Positions 26,180 through 33,515 of a DNA stretch of 64,000 nt are shown here, piece after piece. Each line of letters starts with the position of its first letter. Position 1 is the first letter of the stretch. The stretch is from Sorangium cellulosum So ce56 (GTDB taxonomy: Bacteria; Myxococcota_A; Polyangia; Polyangiales; Polyangiaceae). Made by a program: the position numbers and the translations under genes. Where the stretch lies: contig NC_010162.1 in the NCBI RefSeq assembly GCF_000067165.1, forward strand, positions 12,078,501 through 12,142,500, in the 5' to 3' direction. The notes beneath the pieces were generated by a model. It was not told the origin of the DNA, did no database searches, and saw nothing but the letters and a program-made list of their open reading frames with translations.

Positions 26180-26625
26180 TTAGGCAGGGCGGTCACCCGC
26201 TCCGGACACGGGGCCTGCCGAGCGCGAGCCTTCGTTCACGGGCGCGACCTTCACGACGACACGCGGCGGCAGCGCAACCGCCACCATCGCGGCACCGCTC
26301 GACTTCACGGTGCCGACCGCCGATGCGCTCGCTGTGGTCGTGCTCCATACCGAGATCCTTGGGCAGCGAGAAGGCGCCGGCACGGCACGCGTCCAGGACG
26401 ACCGGCATGCGCGCCGCTTGCGAGAGACCGGCAGATCGCGGCCGAGCGTGCCGGGCACGGCAAGGGTGAGCGCGTCGCCGGTGCGGCGGTCGCGCAGGTG
26501 GTTCCAGGTGCGAAACCGGCGAATCGCGCCGCGGACCGCCGCGATCGTGGAGGGCACGTGAGGCCGACCGACGTCTGAGCGCCGAGGCCGATCACGTGGA
26601 CCACGCGCGCACCCACGCTGCTCAC
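26180..26625 (-). pseudogene. Decayed thiolase-like gene remnant
   Basis: On the minus strand, three successive frames read as one degraded coding region. It begins SSVGARVVHVIGLGAQTSVG (26625-26560), continues in a second frame with IAAVRGAIRRFRTWNHL and LAVPGTLGRDLPVS (to about 26420), and then in a third frame with MPVVLDACRAGAF. The opening VIGLGAQTSVGL resembles the start of thiolase/beta-ketoacyl-synthase-like proteins that accompany type VI secretion loci in myxobacteria. The frameshifts and the short length mark it as a fragment. The assignment is from memory of such proteins and is tentative. Confidence 0.4.
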
Positions 26626-26683
26626 CGTAAGACCTCCGTTGTCTGCAGGACCTGACCCGCCCCCGCGCTACCCTGCGTCCGAC

Positions 26684-27493
26684 ATGCTCCGCGCCGCTCG
26701 CTTCCTCCTCGCGTTCACCACCCTCCTGTGCGCCGCGTCGAGCCTGATGGCGTGCGACCTATCGTCGCCGGTACCGCCGAACGCATCCACCACCGGCGCA
26801 CTGCCGTCCGGCACGTCTCCGCTTTCATCGTCCAGCGTCACTCCAACCGCATCCGGTGGCGCAGCGACATCTGTCGGCGTTCTCGCTCCGCCGTCCGCTG
26901 TCGCGCCGATCCCCGCGATGACGGGCGGGCGTCCAAAGGTCGATGCAGCCACGCCGTTCGACGTTGATGACTGGCTCACGGCCCGCGGCGTGCGGTGGCG
27001 GCCCGACGCTGCCTGCTGGTCGATGCTCGCCGTCAGCCCACCTCAGCCGGTCAACGACTGCAGTTGCAGCGGGACGCTCGTTCTGCCCGATGCCGAGCTG
27101 CTTGTCTGCTGGCGCGGGCGCGAGCAGAAGGCCGCGCTCGTCCCCTTTGTCGCACACACGGTGCTCTACGTCGCGGAGGGCAGCGCCCTCCGGCCGGTAC
27201 TCGACGTGCCCTCCTCGGCGGCACTTGATGATTGCGCTCCCCAGAACCCGGCCATCTGCAGGGTCGCGATCGTGCCGCGGGTCGAGGAGGGTGTGCTCCG
27301 GTTCTCGGACTCGGCCGCCGCTGCCGCCGGCTCGTCCTGCGATGATGCCCTCAACGCCGTCGACGCGGCCCACCGCAGCGCCGCGCCTGAAAGCCGTGCG
27401 GCATGGCAATCGGCGCGCGACGTGTACCGGCGCGTCTGCAGCGGCCGCGGTCGCTATACCTGGAAAGGCCGTGCCCTCCGGCGCGCCCCCTGA
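26684..27493 (+). CDS. Lipoprotein, unknown function
   Basis: A 269-residue protein. ATG 26684 starts a signal peptide with lipobox LMAC (FLLAFTTLLCAASSLMAC). A Ser/Thr/Pro-rich linker of about 70 residues follows, then a globular domain with paired cysteines (CWSMLAVS, NDCSCSGTLVLP, LVCWRG, DDCAPQNPAICR), consistent with disulfides outside the cytoplasm. No family recognised. It is convergent with the hydrolase gene, with only 18 bp between their ends. It lies in the island between the polA copies and its codon use is less biased than that of polA. Confidence 0.65.
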   Translation: MLRAARFLLAFTTLLCAASSLMACDLSSPVPPNASTTGALPSGTSPLSSSSVTPTASGGAATSVGVLAPPSAVAPIPAMTGGRPKVDAATPFDVDDWLTARGVRWRPDAACWSMLAVSPPQPVNDCSCSGTLVLPDAELLVCWRGREQKAALVPFVAHTVLYVAEGSALRPVLDVPSSAALDDCAPQNPAICRVAIVPRVEEGVLRFSDSAAAAAGSSCDDALNAVDAAHRSAAPESRAAWQSARDVYRRVCSGRGRYTWKGRALRRAP

Positions 27494-27511
27494 GAGGCGC
27501 ATTCAGCGCAC

Positions 27512-28915
27512 TCAAGGGACCATGAACAGCGATTCCTTGAGAAACCGTAGCAGGAACGTCAGCGCGAACGGTCCGGGCAGGGCTATGTAACCGCCGAAAA
27601 TCGCAAATTGATGCCGTGTATCGGGATGGCTTCGCAGGTCCTCCCGCTCCTTGAGGACGTGATCCCAGAGCGGGTTGACCCTGGGCGCATACCCCTCGTT
27701 GCTCTCGGGGATCGCTGTCACGTGCGTGAGCGGCCCAGTCACCCCGTTCGTAGTTTGAATCGTTCGGTAGATGGCTTGGTGCTTCGCGACGTTGTACGCG
27801 CCACCCACCATCCGGAGCCGCGCTTCGGGACGACTATTGTACCATTGCACGATCGTTCGGGCGCTCGTGTCCGTGCCGACGCAATCGAAGGCGTACACCT
27901 CATCGACCCGACCAATGTTAGAGGTCAGCGCGGGCCACAGGCTACCGCCACCCCGGCTGAAGCCGGAGATACCGAGACGGCCGAGTCGGACATTGGCTGT
28001 CCCCCGGAAGATGTGCTGATCGGCCCAGAGCAGGCGAAGCGCGCCGGAGCAGAGAGCTGGCAGCTCGCTGCCCGCTGCGCCGCCGAAAGCCGTGCCGCTC
28101 GGCCAGGGGTGAAGCATCACCACAGCGCGCTGGCTCCGTGCGAGCGCATCCTCGAACCCGCAGCGGATGAGGTTGTATCCGTCGCCGGCGATGTAGTCGC
28201 GTTCCCACGACTGGGCCGTTGCATCGTCCGCCTCCTTGGGTTTGAGGAGATACCGGGCCAGTGCGGCCATCTGGTGTGGCTGGTTCACCTGGGTATAGAT
28301 ATAGTTTTCCGGGCGGAAGAATACGAGGCACGAGGCGAAGCCGTTGGCGCAATGAAGGCAGGCGTCCGGGATGCTCGCGAACCAGATGATCGGTGTCGCG
28401 CCCGTCGCGCCGAGCACCAGCAGCCTGGTACCCGGCTTATGCTCGGTCTCGTAATAGCTCCAGACCGCCGCGTAGACCTTCCAGAACGGCGTGATGTCGA
28501 CGAACTCCGTGCGAAGCTTGATGGAGACAGCGGCATGAAGATTAGCCGCTCCGACCATGTGAACGAGCGGATGCGGGCCTGCGTACGCCGGTTGATCCAC
28601 CGGCCGTAGCCGCGTTCCGCCGTCGACGACATCGAACTCCTGCTGGGCTCGGAGCACCACATGGGTCATCGCGCCGACATCGATCAGCACATCCGGGTTC
28701 TTGGCCGTACCCTTGACCGGGCCGAACGCGACCGAAAAACTCGCCTTCAACGAGAGCTTCGCCGTACCGTCCGGGATCTCGTACTCCCGCCGCCCCGGCG
28801 CAGTCTGCTTTGGCGTGAGCGGTGTGCCTCCGGCTTCCAATCTCACGTCAGCGAGCTTGTCCGGGAGAAGCGGGCTGTTTGCGTTTGGCCAGGTGACCGC
28901 GATGTGCAGGGTCAT
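27512..28915 (-). CDS. Putative alpha/beta-hydrolase (GxSxG), possible secreted lipase-type effector
   Basis: A 467-residue protein without a signal peptide. A beta-rich N-terminal part (1-110) precedes a larger domain that contains a nucleophile-elbow-like motif GFSRG with Ser320 in the context LGISGFSRGGGS. This fits the GxSxG signature of alpha/beta hydrolases, and candidate acid and base residues (VYAFDCVGTD, THVTAIPESNEG) follow in the expected order. Its start overlaps the stop of the upstream LysM gene (ATGA). The coupling to a LysM protein is common among type VI secretion effector loci, where lipases of the Tle groups use GxSxG. Both the hydrolase and the effector role are inference. 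Confidence 0.55.
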   Translation of the reverse strand: MTLHIAVTWPNANSPLLPDKLADVRLEAGGTPLTPKQTAPGRREYEIPDGTAKLSLKASFSVAFGPVKGTAKNPDVLIDVGAMTHVVLRAQQEFDVVDGGTRLRPVDQPAYAGPHPLVHMVGAANLHAAVSIKLRTEFVDITPFWKVYAAVWSYYETEHKPGTRLLVLGATGATPIIWFASIPDACLHCANGFASCLVFFRPENYIYTQVNQPHQMAALARYLLKPKEADDATAQSWERDYIAGDGYNLIRCGFEDALARSQRAVVMLHPWPSGTAFGGAAGSELPALCSGALRLLWADQHIFRGTANVRLGRLGISGFSRGGGSLWPALTSNIGRVDEVYAFDCVGTDTSARTIVQWYNSRPEARLRMVGGAYNVAKHQAIYRTIQTTNGVTGPLTHVTAIPESNEGYAPRVNPLWDHVLKEREDLRSHPDTRHQFAIFGGYIALPGPFALTFLLRFLKESLFMVP

Positions 28916-30321
28916 CCCTCCTCCGACGCCGAGTAGGGCGGATCGACCTGCCCCTCGAAGGCCAGGTGGGTCAAGTGAGCCCGAAAAATGAGATCTTCGA
29001 CGATGGGCGTTGGTGCCTGCACTGGGGGTGGCGAGGGCTCGATGGGCAGGCTCTCCAGGAGGGAGATGACCGCGTCAAAGTCCTTGTCAAACAGCGCTGC
29101 ATGAATCCAGTCCACAGCGATGCTGAGCCATTCCGGCGCCGTCAGGTCGCCGGCGGGCTGTGGGGGCGCATCGATTGAGGCAGCGCGCAACCAGGGGGGA
29201 AGGGCATCATCAGGCATGACGAAGCGGTCGCCCGGATAGATGATATCGGGGGATCGGCCCTCGTACGATGCTCGATTCCGTGCCCAGATTTCACCCCAGC
29301 GATTCACGGCGCCAAGATGGCGTGCGGCGATGAGACTCAGTGTGTCTCCCGGCTGGACGATATAGATGTTTGGTGGTTTCCAGCGCTCCGCTTCGCCTGG
29401 TAGAGGATCGTTCTTCGGGGGCAGGAACTCGGGTAGGGAGAACGGTTGGCCAAGGACTTGAACCTTTCGCTCCGCCGAATCGGCGTGGAGGCTCAGCACC
29501 GTCTCGGTGCCCCCATGGAAGGTCCAGGGGCCTGCCGCATCGGCAAGTGATAGCCTTTCCCAACCTGCGACAAGCGCAAACACGTCGGTTCGTGTCACCA
29601 GCATGAGGTGCTGTCGCTCGCCGCTGGGCACCGTGATCGGATCAAGCGCTCGCGCGAGCGTGCGAATGTGCCACGCGTCCCCGTCGGGTGGTGGAGCCGT
29701 GCGGCGTGGCTTGCGCTCGCGCACCTTCAATCTCTCCCGCAGCTCGGCCAAGCCGACCACGGACGCGTTACCGATGCCAGGCGGTAGGTCATCGACGCGG
29801 GCGACGCCTCTAGCATCGGTTGTCCTCGTGAACGTGCCGGCCGGCGTGCGCATGGAGAAGCGCACGCCCGCAATGGGAGCATCGAGTTCATCGAGCAGGG
29901 TGATCTCGTAGAACGAAAGCGTGGCCGGCGTCTCCAAAGGCGGCTGTCGCGGCTCCGGTGTTTTCGCACCCACGCCTCGCGGCACGAAAGATGCCGGCGT
30001 GCGAGCCTCGCGAAAGGCGACGAGCTCTCCCCTGCGCAGGGCTTCCCGTAGGCGAACGCTGATCATCTCGCGGACCGCTCGCTGGTCATAGGCGAGCAAG
30101 CTCGACCAGCTGCTGAACGTGAGCTCGCAGAACATGTCCTGCAGGACGCGAACATGGTCGTCCCGCCAGTCATCGACGGCTAACGAAGCGAACACGGCAG
30201 GAATAGGCTCGAGGTGGGCCCCAGCCGGCTCGGCCGGTGCATCACGTGCTCGCAGCACATAGGTCCTCTCACCGCCGAAGCCGTAGAGCCTCCACGCTCT
30301 AGAGAACCAGTAATCCCTCAC
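28912..30321 (-). CDS. LysM-domain protein with Ig-like insert, candidate effector partner
   Basis: A 469-residue protein. It has an N-terminal region rich in aromatic and charged residues, a middle Ig/CarboxypepD-like segment (ITLLDELDAPIAGVRFSMRT, then DARGVARVDDLPPG), and one LysM motif at about 318-368 (YIVQPGDTLSLIAARHL...NRASYEG...IYPGDRFVMP). The C-terminal 100 residues are helical. LysM binds glycan chains, and such LysM/Ig-like proteins are frequent next to VgrG-delivered effectors. The next gene, the GxSxG protein, overlaps by 4 bp, so the two are translated together. The start is GTG 30321 without a clear ribosome-binding site; an internal start is possible. No tail-spike gene (VgrG/PAAR) is in the window. 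Confidence 0.65.
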   Translation of the reverse strand: MRDYWFSRAWRLYGFGGERTYVLRARDAPAEPAGAHLEPIPAVFASLAVDDWRDDHVRVLQDMFCELTFSSWSSLLAYDQRAVREMISVRLREALRRGELVAFREARTPASFVPRGVGAKTPEPRQPPLETPATLSFYEITLLDELDAPIAGVRFSMRTPAGTFTRTTDARGVARVDDLPPGIGNASVVGLAELRERLKVRERKPRRTAPPPDGDAWHIRTLARALDPITVPSGERQHLMLVTRTDVFALVAGWERLSLADAAGPWTFHGGTETVLSLHADSAERKVQVLGQPFSLPEFLPPKNDPLPGEAERWKPPNIYIVQPGDTLSLIAARHLGAVNRWGEIWARNRASYEGRSPDIIYPGDRFVMPDDALPPWLRAASIDAPPQPAGDLTAPEWLSIAVDWIHAALFDKDFDAVISLLESLPIEPSPPPVQAPTPIVEDLIFRAHLTHLAFEGQVDPPYSASEEG

Positions 30322-30372
30322 ATCGAGGAGGCGGTATCACTAGGGTATAGGAAGCGCAAGCGCGTAGGCAAA

Positions 30373-30620
30373 TCAAGCCGGATCCATATCCACCGCGACA
30401 GTCCCGTCCGCAAAGGCGCGCTTGAGCGGGAGCCGCACCAGGCCGTCCTGCTGCGGCTCGACGCGCTCCTTTGCGATCGTGGGTCGCAGCACGTAGCGCA
30501 GCAGCGCCTCGCCGCGGCATGGTGCGCACCGGCGCGCGTCGCTGCGTGCAAGGTGACGCCATCGAGCGCAGCGCCCAGCGGCTTGTCGTACGCGAGCGCG
30601 CTCGGAGAAGACGGCGAGAG
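30373..30620 (-). pseudogene. IS91-type (Y2) transposase remnant
   Basis: On the minus strand one frame reads GAALDGVTLHAATRAGAH and then, after a frameshift near 30500-30530, another reads EALLRYVLRPTIAKERVE followed by DGLVRLPLKRAFADGTVAVDMDP. These are the conserved C-terminal segments of IS91-family rolling-circle transposases (LHAATRAGA...ALLRYVLRPPIA...DGLV...KKAFxDGTVAVDLDP). The frameshift, the missing N-terminal HUH region and the missing tail show it is dead. It sits about 340 bp from the polA duplicate, so it is a plausible agent of that rearrangement. The boundaries are approximate. Confidence 0.65.
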
Positions 30621-30956
30621 CCCGCAGAGCCATCGCGGGCCGGCGGGCGGCTCTCGTCCCGAGACGGGCGTGCAGGAGCTTGACGCACGGGGGAACGTCG
30701 TGGCCGTGCACCCCGCCGCGACCCCCGAGCAGGCGGCCGCGGGAGGGTAGGACAAGTTAGCCCCATCCATCCCGCAAGGTCGACCCGCCGCGATGACCCC
30801 TGGTCGAGCCCCCGTGACGAGGCGGTCGCCCCCTCTCGGCGCGCCTGTCACGCACGGCGGCGCGCCACGGGCACACGTTCGCCCCGACGCCCGCCGAGAC
30901 CGGCGCTCCAAGCACGTCGGGTCACGCGGCGTCGAAGCTCGGGCTCCGCGCCCGGG

Positions 30957-32786
30957 CGCTCGACGGCGGCGCGCCCGTGTCGCTCGACCTCGAGACGCTG
31001 CGCTACGGCGGCGCGGACACCGGCAGGCTCCGCGAGCTCTTCACCGAGCTCGGCTTCTCGCGCTTCCTGAAAGCGGTCCGCGCGCCCGAGCCGACCGCGC
31101 GCGCGGCGACCTACCGGGTCCTGACGACGCGCGAGGAGCTCGAGGCCTTCGCCAGGTCGGCGCGCGCGGCCGGCCGCCTCGCCCTCGACGTGCTCGCGAC
31201 GAGCCGCGAGCCGATGAGCGCCCACGTCTGCGGCGTCGCGCTCGCCTGCGAGCCGGGGCAAGCCGTGTACGTCCCGCTGGGCCACCGCTACCTCGGCGCG
31301 CCGGCCCAGCTCTCGATGAGCGACATCGACGCGGTGATGGGCCCGCTGCTCGCCGACCCCGAGCTCCCGAAGGTCGGCCACGACGTCAAGTTCTGCGAGG
31401 TGATCCTCCTGCGGCACCGCATCGGGCTCGTGGGTGTCTCCTTCGACACGATGCTGGCGAGCTACCTGCTCGATCCCGAGGGGAAGAACCAGCTCCACGA
31501 GCTCGCCGAGCGCGAGCTCGGCGCCAAGATGCAGACCCTCGACGAGGTGGCCCCGAAGCGCCGCGGTCAGGCGCAGCGCGCCCTCGACGAGATCGAGCTC
31601 GGCGAGGCGTCGAGCTACGGGGCCGCGTTCGCCGACGTCGCGCTGTCGCTCACCGATCGGCTGCGCCCTCGGCTCCGCGTCGAGAAGCTCGAGGACCTGC
31701 TCGTGCAGATCGAGCTGCCCCTCTCCGCCGTGCTCGCGGAGATGGAGCTCACGGGCGTCCTCGTCGACCCGCAGGCGCTCGCGCAGCTCGGCGCGCAGAT
31801 GACGACCGAGCTCGCCGCGCTGGAGCAGAAGGCGCGCGAGATCGTGGGGCACGACATCAACCTGGCGTCGCCGAAGCAGCTCGAGGCGGTCCTGTTCGAC
31901 GAGCTCAAGCTGCGCTCCCAGCGGAAGACGAAGACCGGCCGCTCGACCGACGCCGACGTGCTCGAGGCGCTCTCGGAGGAGCACCCGTTCCCCGGGGTGG
32001 TGCTCGAGCACCGCGCCATCGCCAAGCTCAAGGGCACGTACGTCGACGCGCTGCCGCGCCTCGTGAACCCGGGCACGGGCCGGATCCACACGCGCTGGGG
32101 CCAGGCCGTGGCCGCGACCGGGCGGCTCTCGTCGCAGGACCCGAACCTGCAGAACATCCCGATCCGCACGGAGCTCGGCCGGATGATCCGGCGCGCGTTC
32201 GTCGCGCCGCCCGGGAGCGTGATCGTGAGCGCCGACTACTCCCAGATCGAGCTGCGCGTCCTCGCGCACCTCTCGAAGGACCCGGTGCTCGTCGACGCCT
32301 TCCGCGCCGGGCAGGACGTGCACGTGCGCACGGCCATGGAGATCTTCGGCGTGGACCAGGCGGGGGTCACCGCCGAGATGCGCCGCCGGAGCAAGACGAT
32401 CAACTTCGGCGTGATCTACGGCATGGGCGAGTCGGCGCTCGCCAAGCGGCTCGACATCTCGCGGGCGGAGGCGGCGCGCTTCATCGACGCCTGCTCCCGG
32501 ATCTGCGCAGCAGCGACCGCATGCGCCGCGCTCAGGCGGAGCGCATCGCGCAGAACACCCCCATCCAGGGGACGGCGGCGGATCTCCTGAAGCTCGCGAT
32601 GGTGCGCGTCCCGCGCCCCGTCGTCCCCGGCGCGCGCATGGTGCTCACGGTGCACGACGAGCTCGCGTTCGAGGTGCCGGCCGAGGCCGTGGACGAGGCC
32701 AAGGCGAAGGTGCGCGAGGCCATGGAGTCGGTCTTCCCGCTCGACGTCCCGCTCGTCGTCGACGTCGGCCACGGACCCACCTGGGC
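30957..32786 (+). pseudogene. Partial second copy of polA, frameshifted
   Basis: This is a direct repeat of polA bases 24236-26165 with 100 bp missing. The first block (30957-32491) equals 24236-25770 and the second (32492-32786) equals 25871-26165. I count 16 mismatches over 1,830 aligned bases, about 99.1% identity. The copy lacks the first 253 codons (the 5'-nuclease domain), and the homology ends 5 codons before the stop. The 100-bp deletion is not a multiple of three, so the frame shifts after motif B and reads out of the HDE motif C. An intact frame from ATG 30977 therefore gives a 537-residue product without motif C. It should be inactive as a polymerase. Confidence 0.9.
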
Positions 32787-32867
32787 AAGAGCCACGCTCT
32801 CCGGGGCTGTGACGGCGGCGGAACGGCAGGGAGGGTCTACGGCAACGGGGGCCTACGGTGTTCCGGG

Positions 32868-32912
32868 GAGACAAAACGACGACGCCCGCTTCACCTTGCG
32901 GTGAGCGGGGCG
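32868..32912 (-). terminator. Rho-independent-like terminator of rpsT
   Basis: On the minus strand, downstream of rpsT, a stem of 13 bp with one bulge/mismatch (32883-32895 against 32900-32912, loop TTGC region) is followed by a CGTCGTTTTGTC tract with a T-run. The hairpin followed by Ts fits an intrinsic terminator and lies 20 bp after the stop. Confidence 0.7.
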
Positions 32913-32932
32913 TACGTGCGGAAGGGTTGTTC

Positions 32933-33217
32933 TCAGCTCGCGGCGGTCTTGGCAGCGACGCTCGCCTTGTGAAGGGCGAGGGCGAGGCGGCTCTTCACGC
33001 GCGACGCGCGCTTGGCGGGGATCGTCCCCTTCGACGCGGCACGATCGAGCGCGCTCACAGCGGCGGTCACCGGCGCAGCGGACTCTTGCGGAACGCCCTT
33101 CAGCGCGGTGCGCGCCTTCTTGACGGTCGTGCGGAGCTCCGACTTGATGGCGCGATTGCGCGCGGTCCTCGTGATGCGCTGGCGGTTGCGCTTGTCGGCA
33201 GATGCGTGATTGGCCAT
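32933..33217 (-). CDS. rpsT: Small ribosomal subunit protein bS20
   Basis: A 94-residue, strongly basic three-helix protein. The start MANHASADKRNRQ and the RNRAIKSELRTTVKKA helix are the bS20 signature, followed by AVSALDRAASKGTIPAKRASRVKSRL. It binds 16S rRNA early in 30S assembly. ATG 33217 has a TAGGAGAG ribosome-binding site that overlaps the stop codon of the upstream small gene, so the two genes are coupled. A hairpin terminator lies downstream. It is convergent with the truncated polA copy. Confidence 0.96.
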   Translation of the reverse strand: MANHASADKRNRQRITRTARNRAIKSELRTTVKKARTALKGVPQESAAPVTAAVSALDRAASKGTIPAKRASRVKSRLALALHKASVAAKTAAS

Positions 33218-33230
33218 GAGAAAAGCTCTC

Positions 33231-33419
33231 CTACTTCTTCGCCTGCGCCTCGGCGGGCGTGGCAGCGCGCAGGGCGTCCGGCGCGTTCTGGTCGTAACCC
33301 GCCGGATGGATCGGGAACGCGGGGGTGCCGTGTGCGCGCTCGAAGCGCTTGCGGCGGGTGCCCGCCGTGCGCGCCTTGCGCCGGCGGATGCGCTGGGTTT
33401 GCTGAGTCGCGGAAACCAT
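33231..33419 (-). CDS. Small basic protein upstream of rpsT
   Basis: A 62-residue Arg/Lys-rich protein (VSATQQTQRIRRRKARTAG at its start). The second half (HPAGYDQNAPDALR) is less basic. It ends 13 bp before rpsT, and its stop codon forms part of the rpsT ribosome-binding site, so it is co-transcribed and probably co-translated. The basic character and the position suggest an RNA-binding or ribosome-associated role, which is inference; I do not recognise a family. ATG 33419 is the start; an in-frame ATG upstream adds a few Arg-rich residues. Confidence 0.6.
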   Translation of the reverse strand: MVSATQQTQRIRRRKARTAGTRRKRFERAHGTPAFPIHPAGYDQNAPDALRAATPAEAQAKK

Positions 33420-33515
33420 GGGGGCGCGCATTCTACCCACGGGGGGGGCTGTGTCAACCGGGAGGTTTGGCTGCCCTCCGCGAGGGCGTGCTGGCGTGTC
33501 GGCGCGTGGTCAGGG

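Larger units (their letters stand above)
26179..30956. other. Accessory island between the two polA copies
   Basis: The 4.8 kb from the polA stop to the start of the polA duplicate holds a decayed thiolase-like gene, a lipoprotein, a hydrolase-like and a LysM gene in opposite orientation to polA, and an IS91-type transposase remnant. Base and codon use are less GC-biased than in polA. Bounding by a near-identical 1.8-kb direct repeat and the presence of transposase debris point to an acquired segment. No integrase or att site is visible. Confidence 0.6.

Noticed and set aside
22333..26196. Minus-strand frame of about 1,287 codons opposite the PDZ protein and polA
   Set aside because: It mirrors polA codon structure (repetitive Arg/Leu/Glu/His content) and contains no recognisable domain; polA is certain on the plus strand.
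26179..30956. Prophage or integrative element between the polA copies
   Set aside because: No integrase, portal, terminase, relaxase or att repeat other than the polA copies is visible; only a dead IS91-type transposase is present, so I describe it as an accessory island.
30977..32590. 537-codon frame in the polA copy read as an intact small polymerase
   Set aside because: The 100-bp deletion shifts the frame before motif C, and the end reads Arg-rich nonsense; the 5'-nuclease domain is also absent, so it is a pseudogene.
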